Assembly (NCBI GenBank): GCA_022264855.1
Contig: JABYQU010000030.1
Coordinates: 186,001-250,000, forward strand
Direction: 5' to 3'
Source: Lenzites betulinus
Taxonomy: Eukaryota; Basidiomycota; Agaricomycetes; Polyporales; Polyporaceae
Length of the DNA stretch: 64,000 bases
In this document: positions 36,725-48,073 of the stretch, piece after piece
Layout of the letters: each line of letters starts with the position of its first letter
Numbering within the stretch: the stretch's first letter is position 1
Translations under genes and position numbers: made by a program
The notes under the pieces: generated by a model
The model's input: only the letters and a program-made list of their open reading frames with translations
The model's database searches: none
What the model was told of the DNA's origin: nothing

Positions 36725-37215
36725 ATTCGTATTCTCTATGTTTCTTGACCATACTCCAGTGAAGCGTAATCGCCTTGTGGATGCAGGATTGGAGGCTCTC
36801 TTTCGGTCAGACAGACACTTCGCGTACGTCAGCTACATCATCGAAGTCATCCGCACGCGTCTCCCGTATATCTACTGACCACGATGTACGTTATGGCCCG
36901 CATGGATTCCAAAAGCCGAAACATCTTCTCTGTGTATAGGGATATTGCAAAACGCGGCGTTGTAAATAGCAAGACTATTCGTCAACATATCGTACACACC
37001 CCGAAGATGCTATCGCAGTAACTTATCGAGAGACACGCGAGCAAACTGGAAAACATGTTCAACGCGTTGCGTAACGGCCCACGTGCCGAATGTAACGCGC
37101 GTCGCGGGAGTGCCGCCAGCAGCGTCATTCCTGTGCTCGCTCCCCCATCGCGGAAGGTGGTACAATATTCGTCAAACACCTGCCGCTTAGTACAAGCACC
37201 TCCAATATTGGCGTC
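36725..37215 (+). repeat. Right flanking repeat of the oxygenase gene (order A-B read rightward)
   Basis: Block A (about 36725-37005) and block B (about 37006-37210) are reverse copies of the blocks left of the oxygenase. Read in the same sense, this copy runs A then B, while the left copy runs B then A. They are joined here with only about 4 bases between. Block A's end carries the GCGGCGTTGTA piece found also at 32440 and 34590. Confidence 0.75.
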
Positions 37216-37427
37216 AGTCACTGAGAGAGCGATTTTCGATCGCCGCGGAGTTCCGAGATCTGCTGGGGCTGCAGTATTAACCCTTGTGTTGCAGTATCAT
37301 CGCGGCGGTAGACCGTAAATCCATCCAGGTTCGCATTTAAATACCACTCATCAAACGTCTGTCTAACAAAACCCCAGGCTCTTCCGGAGGCTCAAGCTCC
37401 TCGAGCCACACCGGCCACCTCACCAGC
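37216..37427. promoter_or_regulatory. Promoter region of the FIST gene
   Basis: About 210 bases between the repeat and the FIST-protein ATG. An AT-rich TTTAAATA lies about 90 bases upstream of the start, a possible TATA-like element. No gene is seen. Confidence 0.4.
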
Positions 37428-39017
37428 ATGGCCTTACACCTAAGCACGATCATCTCGCGCAACACAGCCCACATCACCGCGCACATCACCGCGCACCTCG
37501 CCGCCCTCCAACCCACCCTCGCGCACAACCCGCTCCTCTACACCATCTCCACGCCGCTCTCCACCCCCGGCCCCACGCTCTCCGCGCTCGTCTCCGCGCT
37601 CCAGACGCTCTCCCCGCACTCCGCGGGGTGCCTCGCCGCCGCGCTGCCCTCAAGCTCGCGGCGCGCGTCGTGGCAGCACTACACGGCGGTGTCGCTCGCG
37701 TCGTTTGACCGGGGGGACGCGACGCTGTTCCGAAGCACGATTCCTGGACGGAAGGCGGCGCAGGTCGGGCGGTGGCATGCCGCGCGGAAGAGCACGCAGT
37801 CGGATCCAGTGGCCCCTGCACACAGCGAAAACGAGGAAGTAGATTGGGAGGTGGCGCTGTCGAATGCGTATGACGGGCAGGACCTCCCGCCGGAGCTTGC
37901 GCGGCTGTCGTTAGTCTCTGTGCTCGCTTCGGACTTAGGGGGGATGGGACGCTGACGCGGGGATTTTGCAGGGCGGAGGACGTGCATACCGTACTGTACT
38001 TTAGCGATAATGCCCCGGAGGGCCTCACCAGCTCGTTGTCCAAGTTTGGATCTGCGAATAAGGTAGGGTGCACTTCGGACTCTGTGCGCAGATGGAGAAT
38101 GCTCATGGTGAACTTTAGCTCGGACTCATTGGCGCGTCGACGCCGTTCGTGACTGGGAGGCCGTACACTCTGTTCCACAACGACAGGATATACTCGGACG
38201 GCGCGGTCGGTCTCTGCCTGACTTCGTCAAGGCGACCCACCACGTACAGCTCGTTCCCGGGGCTCGAGGCGCTCACGCGGCCTATGGTTGTCACTAGGTC
38301 AGCTCGCCATCCCACGGTTTGTCATGCCATTTGAACTTACGGAACCCAACAGCTCGGAAGGAAACATGGTAAACGCGCTGGACAACGCGAACCCGTCCGG
38401 GCTGCTCCTCCACGCCATCCGGAACCACCCGTCGTTCGCTGGGCGGGAGCCGGGTATCTCGCCGGAGCTCCGGCTGTACATGGGGACGCTGAAGCAGAAA
38501 CAAGGCGGACACGAGGTGACTTGCTCTATCCTGCGGTGTGCGTATACCCGTATTGATGCCTTGTGGGCAGCTTGACCAGCTTTCCTACATCACGTCGGGA
38601 GACCCGTCGCGCGGATCCCTCGCGCTCGACACGGATGCGGCGCCTGTGGAGGGCACCCTCGTCCAGGTACGCTCCCCGCTTTCTACCTTCCACATCGAGT
38701 CTCTTGATCTAACTCTGTGCATGAAGATGTACCTCCTCTCCCCTTCCGCACCTCCCGACCTCGTCGGAGAAGCACAAAAGCACCATACTACCAACAGCTC
38801 CCAGCGCCTCGCCTTCGTGTCGACGTCGCTCGACGAGATGGAGCCTCCCGCGCTATCAGACGACCCAGCCGTGGACGACACGATCGTGCTCGAGAACACG
38901 TTCCTCGCGGCGTCCGAGAACGGGAGCATCGTGAGCCGGTCCTCGGGGGGCGTCAGCGAGCGGTCGTGGAAGTGCAGCATCCCGGGGGCGACGATGGGGC
39001 TCGAGTGGCTTTCTTGA
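37428..39017 (+). CDS. FIST-domain protein (FBXO22-type)
   Basis: About 430-450 residues in six exons. The N-terminal half fits the FIST N domain: ALHLSTIISRNTAHIT, a middle strand VHTVLYFSDNAPEGL and the hallmark LGLIGASTPFVTGRPYTLF followed by IYSDGAVGLCL. The C-terminal half fits the FIST C domain: GLLLHAIRNHP, then TSGDPSRGSLALD and a final Ser-rich segment. FIST proteins are thought to be small-ligand sensors; human FBXO22 joins FIST to an F-box. No F-box is visible before this start, although an unseen 5' exon cannot be excluded. It lies about 270 bases upstream of VPS60, both rightward. Confidence 0.78.
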
Positions 39018-39290
39018 GATCCCGCCCCCTTTTTTCTGTAATTATTTTAGCATTGCGATAATCCACGTCTCCGCTCGTTACGTGGTATTGTGCTGCCGTT
39101 GGTCGATCGCCCGAAAGTCCAACCACAGAGCCTGCCAAATTCGGACTGCACACTCGCTTAAGCATCGCGATCTGAATTGTACTGCCGCGCCACGAGCGCC
39201 TACACCCTCAATACCCTCCCTGCTCCCAACCACCTCCCAGACACCACTCCCACACCCCTAGCCACCACACCCACACACCGAACGCACACG

Positions 39291-40329
39291 ATGAACCGCA
39301 TCTTTGGCAGCTCGTCCAGCAAGAAGCCGCGCCCGACGCTGCAGGACGCGATCTCGACGGTCAGTCCCCGTTCCGCAGCTCAGCCACCGCGCCTCGAGAG
39401 GTTGATGCTCACGTATAATGCATATTGTATAATGTATGGTGTTTGGTGTATATTTGGTGCTCTGGTAGACGGACACGCGCATGGCGTCGATCGAGGTGAA
39501 GGTGAAGAAGCTCGACGGGGAGCTCGCGCGGTACAAGGAGCAGATGGCGCGCCTCCGGAACGGGCCTGGCAAGGTGCGTTCTCCTCCCTCTCCTCCGTTA
39601 TGTATCTGTATAGCCACCTCATTTCCCTACTCCCCCCACTACTTTTATGAATACGCAGAACGCGATCCAAGAGCGCGCCTTGCGCACGCTGCGGCAGAAG
39701 CGGATGTACGAGGCGCAGCTCGCACAGCTGACGCAGCAGACGTTCAACATGGAGAGCGCGGCGCTCGCGACGGAGAACCTGCGGAACACGATGGCGACGG
39801 TCGACGCGATGCAGCAGGCGAACAAGGAGCTGCGCAAGACGTACGGGAAGATCGACATTGACAAGATCGAGGTGCGTCTGCGCTTCCGCCCGCTGTGCCT
39901 TGTGCATGCGCGGCTTTGGCTTTGGGGGGAAGGAGAGAGCTGATGTGCATGCGCGCGGGCAGAGCATCCACTACGACATGGAGGACCTGCTGGAGCAGGC
40001 GAACGAGATCCAGGAGACGCTCGGGCGGTCGTATGCGGTGCCGGACGAGATCGACGAGGCGGAGCTGCAGGCTGGTGCGTCGAGTCTCTTTGTTCCGCTT
40101 TGTCCGTGACTGTACCTTATGGTGTTGCAGAGCTGGATGCGCTAGAACTGGACGTCGAGGAGGAGGGCCCGTCATACCTGAACGACCTCAACAAGGTGCC
40201 CGACTTCGTGGACGAGGCACCGGTGGAACAACTAGAGGTGCGTTCAGTCACTGTGAGGATGTTTCGTACGTGTACTGATGCATTGCGTAGACTCCGGAAC
40301 AGAAGGAGGCGGTCAAGACGACAGCCTAG
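39291..40329 (+). CDS. VPS60: VPS60 / CHMP5, ESCRT-III-associated protein
   Basis: About 210 residues in six exons. The start MNRIFGSSSSKKPRPTLQDA is the usual VPS60 N-terminus. The basic, helical ESCRT-III core follows: DGELARYKEQMARLRNGP, then LRTLRQKRMYEAQLAQL, FNMESAAL and TVDAMQQANKELRKTYGKI. The acidic C-terminal part (MEDLLEQANEIQETLGRSY, DEAELQAELDALE, SYLNDLNKVPDF) holds the region that binds VTA1. The family helps recycle ESCRT-III by stimulating VPS4 through VTA1 at endosomes. All exons join in frame and the stop is TAG at 40327-40329. A second member, DID2, lies 11.5 kb to the right. Confidence 0.93.
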
Positions 40330-40427
40330 ACGCTTGGGTACATGGTCGGAACGTCTCTGTATTATCATAGGTGTACAACATATCCCAGGTAAATGTACAC
40401 TAGCTCTACAATTCCAGCGTGAAACGG

Positions 40428-40752
40428 TCAGACCTCCCGGAACACGAGCTCGACGATGGTGAGCCCGGTGATGATGACGGCGGACATCATGAGCATGACT
40501 TGGCAGCGCCATTTCTGCAGGTCGGCGACTGTACACGAGGTGAGTGAGCGCGTTTCGACACTGTTCGTGGGGGAACTCACAAGGTTCGAAGTCATCCCGC
40601 CATCTCCAGAATCCGCCCATTATCCAGCATGGAAAGAATACAATGCCCGAGAAGAGGAGGATCCGTTCCGGCGGCCACCGCGAATATGACTGCGGGCCGT
40701 TTGCCATATCCTTTTCTTTCCCAGTTCGTGAGGTCGGTCCTCGCTCAAACAT
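40428..40752 (-). CDS. Small membrane protein with two predicted helices, unrecognised
   Basis: Two exons joined by an intron of about 50 nt (GTGAGT...TACAG) give about 90 residues. A polar N-terminus with WPPERI leads to one helix (ILLFSGIVFFPCWIMGGFW), a short loop (RWRDDFEPFADLQKW) and a second helix (MLMMSAVIITGLTIVELVF) at the C-terminus. The fold suggests a hairpin in a membrane. Fungal proteins ending this way often have a long Ser-rich N-terminus; if so here, more exons lie to the right between 40,753 and 41,500, but none is clear. The ATG at 40752 follows an acceptor-like TTAG, so the true start may be further upstream. It is convergent with VPS60, about 100 bases apart. Confidence 0.5.
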
Positions 40753-41541
40753 CTAACGAAAATGAGGAACTCGGAACCACACGACTGCCGACACGGAACG
40801 TACCAAGGGGTGTCGAGGCGCGTGTTCGGACCAAGGCCATCGCTTCGGATTCCGTCCCGAGTGCTTGCAACACCTTGAGCAGGGACACTCGCGGCGCGTA
40901 CAAATTGATGCCTACCTGCTTCGAAGCCAACCGTGGCAATGCGGACCGTCCCTGGCCCCTCTGAGCCTCCACGTCCTCTTCCGGGCCTCTCAGGGCGTGC
41001 ATGGCAGCAGGATGAAAAATGACCGAGCGCGCATAGGAGGATCGTCGAGGTGAGAGCCTGAGCGGGGACGGTCTGCACCGCGGCCGGGGAGCCGGCTATG
41101 TAAGTATGCACGGCCGGTCGCAGGGACCGCGGGGACTTGGCGCAGGAAGGCACGAAGAGGGTTGGGATCGCGCCCGATCGGGACCTTCCGCGCGCACTCT
41201 CCCCGCGACGTGCGACATGCCGTCCCCGCCGCGCCCGGTTTCGCTCCCCTTTGGGCTGTCCTGTCACCCAGCCTCGCTCCCTATCGCTGGGAAGCTAACA
41301 CATGCCGGACGGCCCTGCGCGCTCGGGGCCGCGGTGGGCTCCCGTGTGTCCATCGCGCGATCGCGACGGTAGCATTTCCGTCTTGGTCGCACTCACGTAC
41401 GTTCGGAGGCGCTTCGTATGTTTATTCTTCTCTCGTGAGCTAGTGAGGTGTAGCGCGGTAGTTTCAATGTCAGCTGTGAGAGCGGAGAGCACGAGCGGTA
41501 TATACAAGAACGACCAGCAGAAGACAGTATCACACAAACAA
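40753..41541. other. Intergenic region, possible 5' exons of the small membrane protein
   Basis: GC-rich sequence with long but shadow-like frames on both strands. No domain or reliable exon chain is visible. It should hold the promoter of the small membrane protein gene and the 3' UTR of the aldehyde dehydrogenase gene. Confidence 0.45.
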
Positions 41542-43696
41542 TTAGCCATACCGCTTCTCCTCGTCCTCCTCCGCGAACCAGTCCTGCACCTTCCGCGTCT
41601 CCTCCGCCGTCGCGACGTTCACAATCGTCGACTTGCTCTGCGTGTCTGTGAAACATATCACGGCATGCCGTCAGCATCACCTCCACACGCCAAAGCATAA
41701 ATGACGACGCACAAGCCTCGTACGCCTCCAGCCCGTTCTCCCGACCAATCCCGCTCTCCTTCATCCCACCCCTGTAAACGGCGCGCCACACGTCAGCGAG
41801 TGCTGCCACCGGGCAGGAGAAAGCCGAGTGACGACGTACCACGGCGAGCTGGGGTCGTTGCGATGGTGCGTGTTCACCCACACCAGGCCCGCCTCGATCT
41901 GCGCGGACACCCGGTGCGCCCGCGACAGGTCCTGCGTCCACAGCCCCGCGCCCAGCCCGTACTTGCACCCGTTCGCCAGGTCGATGCCTTCCTGCTCGGT
42001 CTGAGGATAACACGTCGGTGGTGAACGATCACATTGATCAATAATGAACCGTGTGCACGTACGGAGAAACGCTTGACGACGACGACGGGCCCGAAGATCT
42101 CCTCGCGCCAGAGGTCGTCCTCCGTCGGCACGTCCGCGATGACCGTCGGGGGGAAGAACGCGCCCTGCGAGAGGTCGTACCCGTCGAGCGGCGAGGGCCC
42201 CGTCATGCGCCGCCCGCCCGCGAGGACCGTCCCGACCCCGCGCTGCACCATGCCCTCGATGCGCTCCAGCTGGCGCAGCGAGATGACCGTGCCCATCGCC
42301 GACTTCGGGTTCGCCGCTACACCATCGCCGCAGCCACGATCAGCTCTCTACTTTCTCAAGTCGCACATCTGCAAGAGAGAAAAAGGACGCACGATCCCCA
42401 ATCCGCCGCGTGATACTCCCAACCTTGCGCAAGAACCCGTCCATAAACTCGTCGTACACCGCGTCCTGCACGAGCAGGCGCGTGCCAGACACACACGTCT
42501 GCCCGGACGCGACGAAGCACGCGAACGCCGCGCCGTTCACCGCGCCCGCGACGTCCGCGTCGCCGAACACGACGACCGGCGCCTTCCCGCCGAGCTCCGC
42601 CGTGTAGTGTGCGAGGTTCGCGCCGACGATGCGCCCGATGGCGCGCCCGGTGTCTGTGCCTGCCTGTGGCGCGGCGCGGGGTGTGTTAGTTGTTTGGCAG
42701 GGGGCGAGAGGGGGAGGCGTACCGTGATGTCGACCTTTCGGACTGCGGGGTCGGACACGAGCATCTTGCCAACCGTGCGCCCGTATCCCGGTAGCACCTG
42801 TAACACTCCGGGGGGAACTGCGCAACGAGAGTTGGTTAACACATGTAAATTAGTACTGGAACGCGACGGCGAACGCACCCCCAGCGGCAGCTGCCATCTC
42901 AGCAAACTCGAGCACGCTGATCGGCGCGAGCTCGCTCGGCTTGACGATCACCGAGTTGCCTGCGGCGAGCGCAGGCGCGATTTTCTTCACGGCAATGAGG
43001 AGCGGGTGGTTGAACGGCTGTAGCGTGCGGTGTTAAGCTTGTGTCAACGGCGCCCTTCGGGAGTAGGCCTACAGTGATTTGGGCGACGACCCCGAGAGGT
43101 ACCCGTTGGACATAGTTGAGCAGCTGGCCCTGCGTCGGCGCGACGTACGCGTTATGCGTGCGCAACACCGCAGCGTAGTAGTCTCTACGACATCCCCGCG
43201 TTAGACCCACACACCTACTTTACACACATCTCTGGACTTACAGCCACTCCGGCAGCCTCCCCAACTACCACCCCGCCGCGCAGAGTCAATCAGCCCCGCC
43301 GCTCGTACAAGGAAAAGGCAAGCGAAACAAAGACGCACCTGCGCCCGCATCTCGCGGATCGCGCGCCCCGTCTGCGCGGTCTCGACGCGCGCGAGGTCCG
43401 GCACGCGCTCCTCGAGCTCGCGCGCGAGGTTCGAGAGCACCGCCGCGCGCTGCGACGCGGGCGCGCGCGACCACGCGCCCGCCTTGTACGCCTCGTGCGC
43501 GCTGTACACTGCGCTCTGCACGTCTTCTTCGGAGGCGGAGATGATCCTGTGAGGTGGGCGGGTGGTCAGCGGCTTCGGCTTCGGCTTGGAGCATAGACGG
43601 CGGAGAACGCGTGGGGGGTGACCGGTGAGAGGTAGGAGAGGTGGGGGTACGCACGTAGAGAGCAGCTCGCCGTTCGCGGGGTTTGTCACCGCGATC
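41542..43696 (-). CDS. Aldehyde dehydrogenase, N-terminal exon not found
   Basis: Many short exons give about 470 residues of an NAD(P)-dependent aldehyde dehydrogenase. Seen in order: IAVTNPANGELLST, EEDVQSAVYSAHEAY, the cofactor-binding PFNHPLLIAVKKIAPALAAG, the Glu motif ELGGKAP, the catalytic Cys in SGQTCVSGTR, EEIFGPVV and the C-terminal GGMKESGIGRENG. All key residues are kept. The first exon found begins at 43696 right after a good acceptor (CACACAG) and has no ATG in its frame. The usual first 20-40 residues are therefore missing or lie in an exon I cannot find upstream. The C-terminus ends EEKRYG with the stop TAA at 41542-41544. The substrate cannot be told from sequence. Confidence 0.85.
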
Positions 43697-44357
43697 CTGT
43701 GTGTGGAACGTTAGTCTTCTCCGAGGTCGCCCCATATGAGGAGACGGAAAGCGCACTCCTCGCGCCCGTCAGCTTCGGGCATGGGCCCATCCCGCGCCGT
43801 GTGCAGCGCGAAGGGCCCGTAGCGCGGCCTGCAGAGCCGTTGTGTCTATGGTACCACATGCTGGTTAGTAGTGTCGTCCGAGCGTATGCTATATGCTGCT
43901 GTGTAGCAGAGGGATTGACGTACAATCTGGACGGCCGCCCTGGCAGATTTTGCACGCATGTTTCGACTCAGATAGCTATCCTGTTATCCCTGATCCTGTA
44001 TGGGGTACCCAAGATTACAATAAACGGACAGAGAGACTGGTTACGGAGAAGCCAGCTTCAGAGGTGAGCGGAGGTGGAGGTACGGAGCACGAGAAGAAGC
44101 GCCCGTAAGCGTGCCATCGCGTCTCGACGCGTCCGCGACCCGAACTGTGGCATGTGGACGCTGACACTAGCTATAGCTAGTTAGCTAGTAATACCGAAGA
44201 TGGTCGATAATCATTTGCATGTAGGGTGCGCGTTCAGTGGGCGAGGCACTCCAAGAAGATATGTTCCACCAAGCTGAACATTTCGGCTGGAAAGTATGCA
44301 CACAGGCAAGTATGGCTACATGACATGGATCCAAGATGACGAAACCCTCTATGAAGC
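43697..44357. other. Region between aldehyde dehydrogenase and homoserine acetyltransferase
   Basis: About 660 bases upstream of the first found aldehyde dehydrogenase exon. It should contain that gene's 5' exon and promoter and the 3' UTR of the acetyltransferase, both leftward. No frame gives a typical aldehyde dehydrogenase N-terminus. A small direct repeat of TAGCTA words occurs near 44165-44190. Confidence 0.45.
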
Positions 44358-46064
44358 TCATGACAAGAATCCCCGGATCGCACCCCCAACGTTTTGCACG
44401 TCCAGCCTATAAACACACGCATGATCTTGTAAGCATACTATTCCGTGACTGAACGATGAGAAAACATGTACTCACAAGAACGTATCGTGTCCCCACACGC
44501 CCCCGAGCTCGTAGTAGCTCACCATGTTGTTCCCCGTGATCCTGAGCGCGTCGGCAACCTCACGCTGTTGCTCTACTGGGAACAGAATGTCGCTCTGTAC
44601 GCCAAGAATCAACACCGGAGTGTTCGCAAGCGGTCGCAGGCCCTCGGCCAGCTCTGGTAGATGCAATGGTGGGTTCGGAGGTGGGGGATGGCTCTTCGAG
44701 TGGGACAGTAGGTGGTGATACTGCGCGTGCGCCGGAGACGCTGGGTGCGCGTTAAGACTCGGAGGAAGCGGCGGCGGGCCCGCGCGCGGGGAAGGGGTGG
44801 ACAGACGAAGCTCAGCGAGCGCGGGGCCTGTCATGTCGAAGAGGTCCATCGCTTTCGAGATGTAGATGAGCGAGTTCGCGTCGTACTTCAGACAAAACTC
44901 CTCGCCCTGGTGGTCGAGGTACGTCTCGATCTGGAAGTCCGGGCAGAGCGCGGGCGTGCGTGCGCGGTCTGGGTGTGCGGGTGCATCGTCCGGGAGCTTG
45001 CGTAGTTTGCGCCCGAAGCGCAAGTCCCACTCCGGTCCGGAGCGGTATGTGATGGTCGCGATTTCTGTGGAGGGGGAGGGGTAAGCGGGGAACACACAGG
45101 ACGTAGAGAGTGCGACCCACGTCGCGCAAGTTTCATGCCTGTGTGCGGCGGCAGACCGTCATAGTAGAAGCCCTTTTTCCAATTAGGATCGGCCATGAGC
45201 ACTGATGCGCCTCATTGTATCAGCGTCGTTCGCGCGAGGCAGGGGACCGTACTTACCGCTCCGCTGCGCGAAACGCATTGCGATCGCGCTGGGACTGCTG
45301 CGCGCAGTACCGCTGATGCTCACCACCTTTCCCACTCGCTCCGGGTACAGCCAGCCCGCGGCCAAGCTCTGCATTGCGCCCATGGAGGAGCCCACACTCG
45401 CGTATAGTGCGTCGATGCCTAGATGGCCCAGCAAGCAAAACTGTGCGCGGACCATGTCGAAGATGGAGAGGACGGGGAAGCGCGTGGCGTAGGGCTCGCC
45501 GGTGGAGGGGTCGATCGACGAAGGCCCTGTCGAGCCGTAGCAGCCCCCGAGCACATTGGTGCAGATGATGAAGAATTGGTTCGTGTCGAGTGCTTTGCCC
45601 GGGCCAATGAACTTCTCCCACCAGCCGTCCGCAGGATTGAGGTCGGTCGATGCAGCATGCGAGGACGCAGAGAGTCCGGTGTGGAGCAGAATCACGTTGT
45701 CCTTCCTTGGCGAGAGAGTCCCCCAGGTCTCGTACGCAATTTCGAAGGCGGGCAAAGGGTCGCCATACACTAGAGGAAGGGGAGACTCATGCCGGTAGAT
45801 GTTGTAAGACTGTGGGTTTGGTCTTGCGTATGGGGGCTCAGGTCCGGATGAGGAGGCTTGTGAAGACGACGGGGAGCGCGCGGTGATAATCCGGGACTCT
45901 CTGGCAGCGTGTGCATCTACACACGGAAAGTGAGGGCGATCGTGTGGACTGTTGGAGGGGCCGGGTGCGCTGCACTGGGATGCAGCGCGCACTGAGCGGT
46001 ATGTGCGGGCAGGCTGCTTAGTGAGCAGCTTGAGGGCTTTTGAGGTTGATTTGCCGATGTTCAT
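44358..46064 (-). CDS. MET2: Homoserine O-acetyltransferase
   Basis: About 490-510 residues. It acetylates homoserine from acetyl-CoA, the branch step to methionine. The start [25 protein letters not shown] is basic and could be a targeting peptide. The alpha/beta-hydrolase core follows: [36 protein letters not shown] and [13 protein letters not shown]. Catalytic triad: Ser in [12 protein letters not shown], Asp in [14 protein letters not shown] and His in [10 protein letters not shown]. The final exon, after an intron of about 70 nt, gives [15 protein letters not shown] and the stop at 44358-44360. An insert rich in Pro and His (about 44,660-44,790) lies between the lid and the Asp strand, unlike yeast MET2. 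Five or so short introns keep frame. Confidence 0.9.
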
Positions 46065-48073
46065 CGTGGTATGCGGGGTGTGCGCAGCGTGAGTGGGGGT
46101 TAAGAGGAGAGCCTTGGGCGGCAGAGGATGAAACTGGAGGCGTGTTACTTGCCGGGGTCGCTGAGCGAGCGGGAGGATGACGAAGAGCGCAGGCGGCTCG
46201 GCCGGACGGAGGGCTGTTCGGTGCTTGACATTGTGCAAATTCGCCAGCCACTGGTGGCCGTCTCTCTCCAACCCTTTTTCGGCGATGGCGACACAATTCG
46301 CCACCGCGCACGTGACCGTGTTATTCTCCGCGTCGCGTCGCGTGTAGACGCTGGACGCATGTAGAGGTGTACGCGATCGCTGCAAGAGACTGGGAGGGTG
46401 GTGGGAGAATAGAAGGAAGAGTGCGCGAGGAAGAGATTTATTTGTGCTTTATATGTAGGGTACGTCGGAAAAAATCGAAGACCACACAGGCCTGGGCGCT
46501 GAGCGCTGAGCATCTGAGGTTGGAAAACGTATCGCTGTAGGCAGTACCTACTGTTGCGATGTGATACGCAATAGGATGCCGTTCTGAGAGTATCTACTAG
46601 TACCAGCGCAATCAATGCAATTGTACTTGTTCCTGAAGAATGCGAGATCTAACGTATAGTGCATTCGAGAGTGTACCAACCCCCACCAGGCACGAGAGCC
46701 TCTATAAATGCAAAGTTTCATATGCTGTCGTCATATCAAGGGTGTTGGCAAGCAGCCAGACAAATATGGAGGATCGACTGCCACAACACCATGTCCACTC
46801 GCGAGTCGCCAGTACCCCCTGCGGCGCCGGCTGCGCGACTCGTCTGCTGAGCAATGTACAGCTGCGATGGCTGGGCGGCTGCATGCATGATCGCGGGCGG
46901 CAGCAGCTCAGAAACGCTGAAAGCATGTGGATGCAACTTTATACCAAGGACCCCGGACAATGCGTCCTATACGAAAATCCCGGATTTTGGCGTTACTTTC
47001 AGCACAGTTTTGGCTCGTTTCTATCGGCATTGGGGACTCGGACCTCCATTTTTTGCTCAAAAACATCAGCATGGGGTATCGAACCTCAAACAATTCAAGT
47101 AAATTCGCAAAATTCTCAGAGACGCACTAGAAATGCGCCTACCGGCGTGTTTGTACGACTAAGGATGTAGAAGGAGTAGTACTGCTGAACAGGACCTCAA
47201 GAAATATTTGCTATGCCTCGCATGCACTCTCGACGCAATTCCTACATTTTCCTCCGATGAGGATCGGATACAGCCAGAGACATCTCTCGCAGTGTGGATC
47301 TCTACAAGCGTGGATCTCATAACGAATCTAGCTGACCTAGGAGAGAGAACCGACATATTTTCGGAAGTGTCGCGTCCAAGTTAGTCCAGGGTGACAGTAA
47401 AGGATGTGTTTTGTCTCTTACTGGCTTGCCTCACGGCCCTGGCTCGGGCCATTTCCTACAGCATGACTGATCGGACCTCCCGGCGCCGGGGAGCTTTCTA
47501 TCAGCACACTAGTATCTGACCTTGGCCTGAGATCCCCCCATTTCCTACCGAACACGACTCGAACCTTGGGCCCAATTTTGGGCTATTTCTATCAGCATTG
47601 GTATAGGACATATAGGCGAGCTTTGTCCGGGGTCCTGTATACCACCTCAGCCCAGCTGCGTACCCCTGGACTGCCCCGGATTCGCGGCCGTCTTCCAGTC
47701 GAGTGGTATGAATAGACGCGTGCAGTCCGTCTGCGAGCAGCGCGCAACAGACGTCCCACAAACCCCGCCGGTGTTTAAAAGACGAGCCTCAGAGTCCGAG
47801 CCGCAGCACTCGCCCACCCCGCCCTAGCCCGCCAGCGGCGAGTCATTAGAACCTATTAGAACGGACAAAGTAGGCAACAAGTAAGGTCGGGCAGTGACCG
47901 CCACGAACGCCACAATGGATGTTCCCACGGTTCTCCTCGCCCATCCGCCGCTTCCGCCCTCCTCCAACCTCCGTACCATCCATCTTGGCAAGTTTTTGCT
48001 CATCCACCGCTCCCTACGACGCCCACAGCTGTTGAATGTGTCCCCTCTCCTTTCTCACCAACTCGTCCACACC
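46065..48073. other. 2-kb intergenic region with repeats
   Basis: It lies between two divergent genes, so both promoters are here. The middle (46.9-47.65 kb) holds diverged repeat copies described separately. No coding frame is convincing. The rightward frame before 48074 stays open from 47915 and could extend the next gene. Confidence 0.5.
46937..47645. repeat. Three diverged partial copies of an unrecognised repeat
   Basis: A piece reading ATTTTGGGCTATTTCTATC followed by AGCATTGG and TATAGGAC, then TTTGTCCGGGGTCC, is at about 47573-47640. Its end (GGACCCCGGACAA...GTCCTATAC) appears reversed at about 46947-46975. Its start (GTTTTGGCTCGTTTCTATC, then GGCATTGG) appears forward at about 47010-47035. 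This suggests two opposite partial copies next to each other and one fuller copy 0.5 kb away. The family is not recognised. Confidence 0.5.

Noticed and set aside
47060..47100. GGTTCGA-type words suggesting a tRNA or SINE B box
   Set aside because: The flanks do not pair as a T arm, and no A box or acceptor stem is found at a suitable distance.
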